NCBI GenBank assembly: GCA_006384855.1
Contig: VCJN01001085.1
Location: 1 to 64,000 of the forward strand
Direction: 5' to 3'
Length of the DNA: 64,000 nt
From: Tetraselmis striata
Taxonomy: Eukaryota > Chlorophyta > Chlorodendrophyceae > Chlorodendrales > Chlorodendraceae
The notes under the pieces are model-generated. The model was not told where the DNA came from. It saw only the letters and a list, made by a program, of their open reading frames with translations, and did not search any database. Each line of letters starts with the position of its first letter. The first letter of the stretch is position 1. Positions 57,126 through 64,000 of this stretch are shown in pieces. The translations under genes were made by a program, and so were the position numbers.

Positions 57126-57869
57126 AGGAACCGGCCACCAAAACCATATTTCCCAGCAGCAATCCAATAGCAGTCAAAAAATACGGGTAACCGAATTTAA
57201 ATATTGCACCGATTTCACTCATGCCACTGTTCACGCTCTCATCCACGACAAATACCAACACATGGTGAGCGCCCTACGTACGTCAATACGGCTGGCAGTT
57301 TCCGATTGAAATCATGCCCGTCACCCTTAGGCGAAGCGGTACCAAGCACAAACTTACACTAGAAGCCATATATAGCCTCACGGTCATCCGCCCCAAGAAG
57401 GAACCCCCGGACAAGCCTTGTCCGCCCCCAGCGCCGCTGCAATCCGCCTATGTAAAAATCTCCAACGAAACTCAATCGGATGGCTACATACTCTCCTCCG
57501 CACATCCCGAGAGACGCTCAAACCTGCCATGTCCAACCCCAGTACCTCCCTCGAATCCCACACGCACACCCACCGTTACATGTACGCGTCCGCAGATCAC
57601 CGTACACGACACCCCCACTACGGGCGGGGGGGGGGGGGGGGGATATCAAGCGGAATGGAAGCATGATGGGCGCGGGCGAAAAGGAGGAAGGCCAGAAGCT
57701 GCATCCGCAATCCCTAGGGTTCCCACATCGGTTAGATAAAGCAACTCGGCTTGGGCATTGGAGAGCAGCATCAAGTCAACATGTTGTAAATCAATTTCAA
57801 CACCAGCGAGGAGTTGCGGCACGCCCACCTTCCATGTTGTGACGTCATCACTGACATCCTCGACGATCG
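57126..57869. other. Possible 5' part of the tyrosine-recombinase element
   Basis: Fragmentary frames include one at 57314-57739 (MPVTLRRSGTKHKLTLEAIY). No domain is recognised. It may be the degraded upstream portion of the recombinase-bearing element or the tail of the LINE. Confidence 0.3.
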
Positions 57870-58591
57870 ACGACCTTGCTACCCTTCCATTATATGACCA
57901 CCCTTGGCTACGGCACCATCCTCCGTGTGGGTGCTGCGGTGTGCTCAACATTTATGTTTTACTCCCGCGGCGAGTCCAACGTCTCCTGCCGACTCCACGA
58001 CACGGCCGTGGACGCCCACCACATCACCCTCTTCGTCAATCGCGAGAAAGGGGGACATAGAAAGCGTCGAGACGGGTTCAAGCCCCTATTCCAAATCCGT
58101 GTCACCGCCGTGCCCGCGTGGACATCCCTTCTCCGCCGCTTCATCGCAAACCGCAACACGGCGTTCCGGGCAGCCCCCTCATCCGCCAAGCAATCCGACC
58201 GATTCTGGGCGCTCCCTGGCGACATGACTACTGCGCCCCTCACATGGAACGCCTCCACCCTCGGCGACTGGCTCAAGCGGGCCGTCGACCGCATCAATCG
58301 ACCCCCCCCCCCCCCCCCCCCCGGAAGGATTCGTGTGGACCTCCTTACGGAAGGGCACCTCGTCTGGCGCAAACGCAGCATGCGTGCACTTGGACAAAAT
58401 CCGCCAAATTTTCAGAAATCGATGACTACATTGACCCGACAACGCTTCCCACCCGCGCCGCATCGCTTCTACTCGGCTGGCTTTCCCCCCACGTGGTCCT
58501 TCGCAGCCTTCTGGGCAGCGCCCCCGCTCCGTCGGACGCCGCCCACATGGCCCGCCCCGCCCTCCGCAATCTTGAAGAACGAGGTGGCTAA
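57870..58591 (+). pseudogene. Degenerate tyrosine recombinase (DIRS- or Crypton-like element)
   Basis: One frame from about 57876 contains FMFYSRGES...AHHITLFVNREKGGHRKR, which matches box I of eukaryotic tyrosine recombinases (the catalytic Arg before GE, then a basic Lys-Gly strand). Further on, in a second frame at 58336-58407, the sequence reads WTSLRKGTSSGANAACVHLD. This is box II (usually HSLRKGA..AANA.GV), with the first catalytic His replaced by Trp. A third frame then has DYIDPTTLPTRAASLLLGWL (about 58424-58483), which contains the YIDPT segment with the likely nucleophilic Tyr. The C tract at 58303-58322 probably caused one frame change. DIRS elements of algae and animals encode such a recombinase with an RT. 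No associated RT or methyltransferase was recognised, so a Crypton cannot be excluded. Confidence 0.65.
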
Positions 58592-59014
58592 TCTTCTTTG
58601 CCTACCTCCCTTTGAAATGTTTAGAGCTGTGTTCTTGGGGTTTCCTTTTTCCTCCCTGCACCTAGGGTATGCGGGTGTCGACACCAGCTGCCCGCGATCT
58701 TGGCGCCACGCCAGTAATCGACCACGGGCAGTATTGGTGCTTTAGCACTATATAGCCAATGTACGGCACTTTGCGTGCTGCCCACGGCGAAAACACCGGT
58801 CACCCACGTACCCATCAAATCTTATAAAACCATCATCGTCCGCTAGACTTGACCACTCTCTTAGGTTTGTGCTGGCCTCCTGCCCGCGCAACCCGCCCTC
58901 CCTCCCTCTTTAGTAGCCACAAACAGCTCTTTGCCGCAAGTAGCCCGCCCTTTCCGAGTAACTAAGCCTGCGCACTGTTTGACTAATCTTCCTTGCCTAC
59001 CTCCCCTTCAAACA
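58587..59014 (+). repeat. Pair of direct repeats (about 32 bases) after the recombinase
   Basis: CTAATCTTCTTTGCCTACCT (58589 onward) recurs as CTAATCTTCCTTGCCTACCT at about 58983. Each is followed by CCC-TTCAAA-like sequence. The copies lie about 394 bases apart and start at the recombinase stop codon. Confidence 0.6.
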
Positions 59015-59887
59015 CAATTATTACGGGTATTTAAAAGCGGCGGTACCCTTGGCGGGTAGCAATGAGGCGGGATTTAGGGTTGTATTGCTTTATTATTTCA
59101 TTATTATAGTTTCATTTCGACTAACTAAGGTCTAAGGAACCCTAATTTCATACGTGCTGTTAGTTCTGTTTGTGGGGCCCTGATGTAAAAAACAAAAAAT
59201 TTAAGGACCCCCCCGGGCCGCATCCCGAAGTCGTACCTGCACCCATGACGATATATGCAGTTCTTCTCATGTTACTGCTTCCACCCCGCAGTCGATGTAG
59301 AGGACCTTTCTGATTGCCTTCTATTTTGGCGATTTCCGATATCGCCTTCTGCTGCTAGCTCATGTAATTATACGATATATGCAGTTCTCGTGACGATGAT
59401 GATACATGAGGATAGACCCGGGTAGGGCTCCACACATGATGGATAGCTGATACACATGATGGATAGCACGGATCCTCACATATTTCATATGGCGGCGCTC
59501 CATCATATATCATCTGGACGAGTCGTCGGGCACTCCTGAGCAGGAGCGGAACCGCCTGTGCCAGCTTGCCACCATTTCCAACAGCACATCTCGCGCTGAG
59601 TCACCCGGTCGGATGACGAGCAGCAGCAGCAGTTCAACCCGCGATATCATACCTCGAGTATAGCACATAAGTACTCGTATCGACTATCACCCCGAGTCGC
59701 TACTTGATAATACACCTCTGTTTTCTTTCTGAATTTACGATGCCAGGAATGCGCCCACGACAATGCCACCTCAGCATCATCTGTATCCCACGTGTTCAGG
59801 GATGCATTGTGTTTTGGCGGCTTGCTGTGTTGAGTTTTTAGTACTACTTTTAGCAGTGGGCGGATTTGTTACTGTCCTTTTTGTAAT

Positions 59888-59945
59888 TAACACCAGTACC
59901 GGTACCTGTAGTACCGGTACCTGTAGTACCGGTAGTACCAGTAGT
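59888..59945 (+). repeat. GGTACC/TGTAGTACC minisatellite
   Basis: About three 15-base units with the sequence TACCGGTACCTGTAG are followed by shorter TACCGGTAG/TACCAGTAG units. Confidence 0.85.
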
Positions 59946-60318
59946 GATGATGACTAAATCGGCCCCCATCATGGCGCGCGGAGTGCCTTTCCTGGCCGCC
60001 TGCCCTGGGCCCGTGCGCCTTCCTGTCTCCGTTGCAAAGAAGTTGTCATCGTCCTTAGCAGTTCCGGACCATCGTTGTCATAGGTGCTGACGTACCTGGT
60101 AGCGGCTGCGACCTCGACACCTCGCCGCCACGCCGCTGAAGACCGGAGGTCACATCCGCAACGCATTGTCACGCTTTCTACTGCCAGCATCTACGTCCGA
60201 CGGGCGGCCCACTGTGCACGCGCTGCACGTTGAGGCGAGTACTCGGGCCGCCGCCGTCGTCCCGTGCGACACCAATTGAATCCACGTCAGCACTCGTTGA
60301 CGCCGCGCGCCGACATCG

Positions 60319-60328
60319 AATATATACG
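60319..60328 (+). promoter_or_regulatory. TATA-like motif
   Basis: AATATATAC lies about 80 bases upstream of the ATG at 60405 in otherwise GC-rich sequence. It is a plausible TATA box for the leucine-rich-repeat gene; there is no other support. Confidence 0.4.
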
Positions 60329-60404
60329 GAATTCGGTGTACCTGAGCCAGCCCGTTCCTAAGAGCTAAGAGCAGACGCCGTTGCTCGCGTTACCCTCCGG
60401 ACCG

Positions 60405-62324
60405 ATGGGTGGAGCGCGGTCGGCATGGGCGGAGCTTCCGGCGGAGGTGGCGCAGAATGTGGTCAAGCGATTGCTTTCGACTCCCTCCGTAGTGCCCCCA
60501 GCGGCCCTTAACACCCAGGAGCAAGACCCGCCGCCGGGCCCCGGTTACACAAGCAAGCGTCGGCGAAAAGAGCCGACAGCGGATTTCATCTCTGTGGTCG
60601 ATGGGTTCTCCGCGTGGGAACGAGCATGCGAGAGGGGACAGCTGGAGCCGCTGCCGTTTGCAAGCAGGGGGGGCGACGGTCTATGCGGTCGGTGCTGGCC
60701 CGATGCGGCTGGGGCACCAGACCCTACCTCAAGCCCCGATTTTGCCGCGACGGCGGCGGCTAGCGCTCGCCTCGCCTCGACAACCTTCGCGTCGGCCATC
60801 GACAAGGTTTTGCCCGCGCTCACCCTTGGATCGCGAGCCGAAAATGCCGACCCTGCCAGTGCGGTCAAATTTGAAGCTGTGCGCAGCGTCAAGCTACTCG
60901 CGCCCTCGCGTTCCGGCTCTGGTGTGCCTGCCGCGGCGGGCAGCGGCGATAGGGTAGAATTAGGGTTTCAAGCCAGCTCTCTGCCATATGCTGGACCCAA
61001 ATGCACAGCGACAGCCGTTGCTCCGCCGCCTGCCGCCTCAACCTTCGACGTCGACCGATTCGATGTCGCCGATTCTGGATACTGCTGCTGCTGTCAAGGC
61101 GGCGCCATCGGCGTTGGCGGTCGACTCGCGGTGGCGGCGGCGCTGCCCCGCCTCACCTCTCTCGACAGCAGGGGCTGCGCGCTGACAGACCGGCAGCAGC
61201 TGCGGCAGCTCGCCGCCCTCAAGGGCCTTCGCCGCCTGGCGCTGGGCCACTTTTGCGACGAGAGCGCGGTTGATAACTCGGCCTCGACGAAAGACCCCGT
61301 TCAATACCCGTACACACCTTGTGACGACGTCCACGTCGCGGTCTCGGCGGAAGGCTGCCGTCAGCAAGACGGCTCGTCTCAAGCTGGGTCGGTCGCACCT
61401 CCGGGCACAGCGCCCAGCGTAGCCGCCGCGGCTGTAGCCGAAAGCCTGGCCGCGCTGCCGCACCTTACCGCGCTCGACCTCTCCGCCTGCAACGCGACAA
61501 GCGACGCCGCGCTGGCACAGCTGGCCGCAGCGCGGCCAGCGCTGGCCTGCCTGCGGCTGGCCAACTGCTGGCCGCTTACCTGGCAGGGTGTTCGGGGGCT
61601 CGCGCCGTTGGCCCAAAGCCTGACGTGCCTCGACCTCGCTGGCTGCCGACAGTCGACGTACACTGGATCCCCGCTCCTCGCACTAGCGCCACTCACGCGG
61701 CTGGCCAGCCTCAGCCTGCGCTCTTGTGATCAGCTGGCGGCTGCGGACCTGGCGCACCTGCCGCTCAGCTTGTCCACCCTCGACCTGAGCTACTGCGCCC
61801 AGCTGAGCGCAGAGGAGGGGGTCATCGGCGACGCCCTCGGGCGCCTACCTGTGCTAGCTCACGTCAGCCTGGTGGGGACGCAGGCAGGGGACGCGGACAT
61901 GGCAGCCATGGGAAGTAGCCCCGCCCTGCGCCGGAACCTGCGCTCGTTGCGCCTGGGGCTGTGCTGCCGGCTGACCGACTCTGCCCTTGTGAGCGGCATC
62001 GCCCGGCTGGCATGCCTGAGCACACTCAGCCTAGCGTTCTGCAGCGGCGTGACGGACGCCGGCATATGCGGCCTCGCTCCGCTGGGCGCCCTGCGGGAGC
62101 TTGATGTCGCCGGCTGCTACAAAGTGAGCGCCTCACAGTTGCCTCCGCTGGGTAAGCTGGAGCGGCTGGACCTCAGCCAGACGGCTGTCGACGACGAGGC
62201 GCTCACTTGCCTGGTCCAGCGCTCCAGAACAGGACGCTTGCGCAAGGTCCGCGTTGCCGGCTGCAGCCGGCTGAGCGTGGCGGGCCTGGATGCCCTGCCC
62301 GGGTTGACCGTAGAGCATGACTGA
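60405..62324 (+). CDS. Leucine-rich-repeat protein with F-box-like N-terminus (intronless)
   Basis: A single uninterrupted frame codes for 639 residues from the first ATG (MGGARSAWAELPAEVAQNVV) to the TGA at 62322-62324. The frame extends eight codons further upstream without an ATG. Residues 8-25 (WAELPAEVAQNVVKRLLS) resemble the first helix of an F-box. From about residue 230 to the end there are cysteine-containing LRRs of the AMN1/FBXL type, for example LTALDLSACNATSDAALAQL, LTCLDLAGC, LSTLDLSYCAQLS, LSLAFCSGVTDAGI and LRELDVAGC. The middle (30-220) is low-complexity. Such proteins commonly select substrates for SCF ubiquitin ligases, but the F-box match is weak and the protein may be a plain LRR scaffold. 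Lack of introns contrasts with all other host genes here. Confidence 0.85.
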   Translation: MGGARSAWAELPAEVAQNVVKRLLSTPSVVPPAALNTQEQDPPPGPGYTSKRRRKEPTADFISVVDGFSAWERACERGQLEPLPFASRGGDGLCGRCWPDAAGAPDPTSSPDFAATAAASARLASTTFASAIDKVLPALTLGSRAENADPASAVKFEAVRSVKLLAPSRSGSGVPAAAGSGDRVELGFQASSLPYAGPKCTATAVAPPPAASTFDVDRFDVADSGYCCCCQGGAIGVGGRLAVAAALPRLTSLDSRGCALTDRQQLRQLAALKGLRRLALGHFCDESAVDNSASTKDPVQYPYTPCDDVHVAVSAEGCRQQDGSSQAGSVAPPGTAPSVAAAAVAESLAALPHLTALDLSACNATSDAALAQLAAARPALACLRLANCWPLTWQGVRGLAPLAQSLTCLDLAGCRQSTYTGSPLLALAPLTRLASLSLRSCDQLAAADLAHLPLSLSTLDLSYCAQLSAEEGVIGDALGRLPVLAHVSLVGTQAGDADMAAMGSSPALRRNLRSLRLGLCCRLTDSALVSGIARLACLSTLSLAFCSGVTDAGICGLAPLGALRELDVAGCYKVSASQLPPLGKLERLDLSQTAVDDEALTCLVQRSRTGRLRKVRVAGCSRLSVAGLDALPGLTVEHD

Positions 62325-62699
62325 GCACCATGGGCCGCCTCATGGGGACACCACGTGCGCCTCCTGCAACCGCCAAGTTGTGCGCTGGCCAACAACACCA
62401 GACGCATCGCCTCGGGACTCCAGCGTGATTTTGCTACTGCTCATCGTGTTTGGCCGCATTAATTCGTTTTTCAGCGACAGCGCCGTGCGCTGTTGCGAGC
62501 GCAGCATTTAATGTCGAGACACAGCGCATACTATCGCCTCTTTTCAACGTGCATCTGTACATCCCTTCCGTATGGTACATGCATGGGGCATCTCGACATT
62601 GGGGAGCACAAGCCATCCAAAACTGGTACCCGTATGGTATGCATGGTGCAGGAACCATACTGTGTGTAACTTTTGCATTGCGCATTCAATGAAAAGGTT
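62325..62699. other. 3' flank of the leucine-rich-repeat gene
   Basis: There is no gene. A TGTAA-type motif (TGTGTAAC near 62662) about 340 bases after the stop might serve in polyadenylation. Confidence 0.35.
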
Positions 62700-62945
62700 A
62701 GAATGGCACACTGCGAAAAATAACTAATAATAAGCCGACAGTCAATACGGGTGCCGACACTCTCATAATGATTAGAGCCATTTTAAATATACGCCCCGAA
62801 ATTGGGCTTGCATGCAGCCTACGGCGAGAACTTTTGCTGCCGTTTCGCTGTATATAGCATCGTCTATATGTGACCTCTGACAGACAGGGCAGCAGGTTCT
62901 TCTTCGCAGTGCTCGTACCATCGTGTCTGCACCCATAGGCAGATA
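62700..62945 (-). repeat. Dispersed repeat family A, minus-strand copy
   Basis: The reverse complement contains GGTACGAGCACTGCG, GAACCTGCTGCCC, AGAGGTCACATATAGACGA, GGCTGCATGCAAGCCCAATT and GTGTCGGCACCCGTATTGAC in the family order. It is the longest copy seen and the only one in this orientation. Confidence 0.7.
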
Positions 62946-63469
62946 GACCACTCGCGGCCAGCACAGGGGGAGTATGACTGGATGAACCGGGTGACCCGAT
63001 GATGGCAGAGGTAGGCGATGGCAGGAATTGTACTTTGCGTTCTGCTTGGGGATTGAATATTGCAGGCAGTGCTGGCACACACAGTGCTGGCAGGACTGCA
63101 ATCTCCCGCAGTCTGCACCGCAGTCGGACATACGGATCGCAGTCACTTTGTACAGATTTCTTTCAGTTCAGATTTTTGTTCAGATTTCTTTGTTCACCGC
63201 CATGTCCAGATTTCTTTTGATATTGACTGCTAGAACCCCCCCCCCCCCCCCCCCCCCCCGCGCGCCATCATTTGCCCCGGCTAATGTGTACTCTAAAAAA
63301 ATGCGACTACAAGTTGGTGCAAAGACATCATGCCGGGGCAGTGTCAACAACGAGCACTTGGTCCTCCGGAGCCCTCATGCATGCCTCATGGCCTGCCTGG
63401 GTCGGAACATGCCAGACACACGGTTTCATAGCGAACGCGCCAATAAATGTACAGGAACACAAGCACACG

Positions 63470-63835
63470 GAATGCCAATGCCAAATCTTCACGGGCCAGG
63501 CGGCCCACTGTCGCGCTGGCGGCTTGATTGGGTGCCAGACACGGCAGCGGCGGGGGCAGGCAAACAGTGCCTCGAAACGCGCCGTTGCTTCACTGCTGTA
63601 GATGGTCTTGGTCATCCCAAAGGTTGCCACCTGCACCCCCACCCCCCGCCCAAACAGAGTTAGATGGGACTTATTTCGCAGGCGCAGGTGGTGCTGAACG
63701 GGGGGACATGGTGATGAAGAGCAGTGCATGATAGGGGTCGCGGCAGTGGCGGCAGAGGGCCGGGAGGGGGGGGGGGGGGGGGGGGGGGTTGGAAGCGCAC
63801 CGCGGGGACCCATCATGTTGGGGTCAAACTCGCCC
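63470..63835 (-). CDS. Possible minus-strand exons of an unidentified gene
   Basis: After an acceptor GGGGGTGCAG (minus strand, about 63635-63626), a frame reads VATFGMTKTIYSSEATARFEALFACPRRC, which looks protein-like. A short upstream candidate (about 63832-63800) reads GEFDPNMMGPR between splice-like signals. Reading phase between the two does not agree without another exon. I do not recognise the product, and both may be chance frames. Confidence 0.25.
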
Positions 63836-64000
63836 TGGTCGTCATGCTGCCCGTCCGGCCCGCCGCCTGGCCTCCAGCTCCCACCTGGCAGCCGATCACA
63901 TCACCAAGTTCTCAGGCACCGGTGTGCAGAAGAGGCCCTTTTCGCTACACGCCATGTCATGTTTAGGGTCCGGGGTGTAGGGTTCAAACCCTATGCAAAT

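Larger units (their letters stand above)
59015..60404. other. Upstream region of the leucine-rich-repeat gene
   Basis: No exon was recognised. A GTACC-rich minisatellite lies at about 59888-59945. The segment at 59150-59190 loosely resembles the 3' tail of the retrotransposon at 4355-4435. Confidence 0.4.

Noticed and set aside
63028-63663. 211-codon plus-strand frame near the right edge
   Set aside because: It includes a 20-C tract read as poly-Pro, and otherwise shows no recognisable domain.

Overview
This is a GC-rich nuclear segment from a eukaryote, most likely a green alga. Genes are split by many short GT-AG introns, and there are short interstitial TTTAGGG runs (plant-type telomere repeat). 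One gene has a LisH/LUFS domain that resembles plant LEUNIG more than animal SSBP. The fossil transposons (an RLE-type LINE, a DIRS-like tyrosine recombinase and a Tc1/mariner relative) fit an algal genome. The species cannot be named from the sequence. A striking habit is long homopolymer C or G tracts, often 20-31 bases, in introns and intergenic DNA but almost never in exons.

Layout. 1-4.4 kb: a long, uninterrupted reading frame of a non-LTR retrotransposon (zinc fingers, reverse transcriptase, restriction-like endonuclease), open to the left edge. 4.4-5.5 kb: a fold-back repeat and spacer. 5.5-7.3 kb: FTSJ1/TRM7-type tRNA 2'-O-methyltransferase, 7 exons. 8.7-17.1 kb: a GT29 sialyltransferase-like Golgi enzyme of about 17 exons with all sialylmotifs. 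17.2-25.6 kb: a tandem duplication, then an unrecognised multi-exon gene interrupted by a duplicated repeat. 27.9-32.1 kb: a protein with six JAZ/U1-type zinc fingers. 32-35.6 kb: repeats, including a tRNA-derived SINE-like unit. 35.6-40 kb, minus strand: a short-chain dehydrogenase/reductase in at least 11 exons, one of only 20 nt. 41.7-44.4 kb: an SSBP/LEUNIG-type LisH co-regulator in 10 exons. 45-59 kb: a gene-poor, lower-GC transposon graveyard with a roughly 200-bp tandem array, a broken Tc1/mariner transposase, two fold-back elements, a degenerate RNase H-bearing LINE and a frameshifted tyrosine recombinase. 60.4-62.3 kb: an intronless leucine-rich-repeat protein with an F-box-like start. 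62.3-64 kb: a repeat copy and uncertain minus-strand exons.

The host genes do not form an operon or obvious pathway. They are independent housekeeping, secretory and regulatory genes. Exon boundaries were placed by hand from GT-AG signals, reading-phase continuity and protein-family motifs. Every stated exon series keeps one open frame, but none was checked against transcripts. At least seven copies of a short noncoding repeat, plus several other dispersed repeats, link the gene-rich and gene-poor parts.
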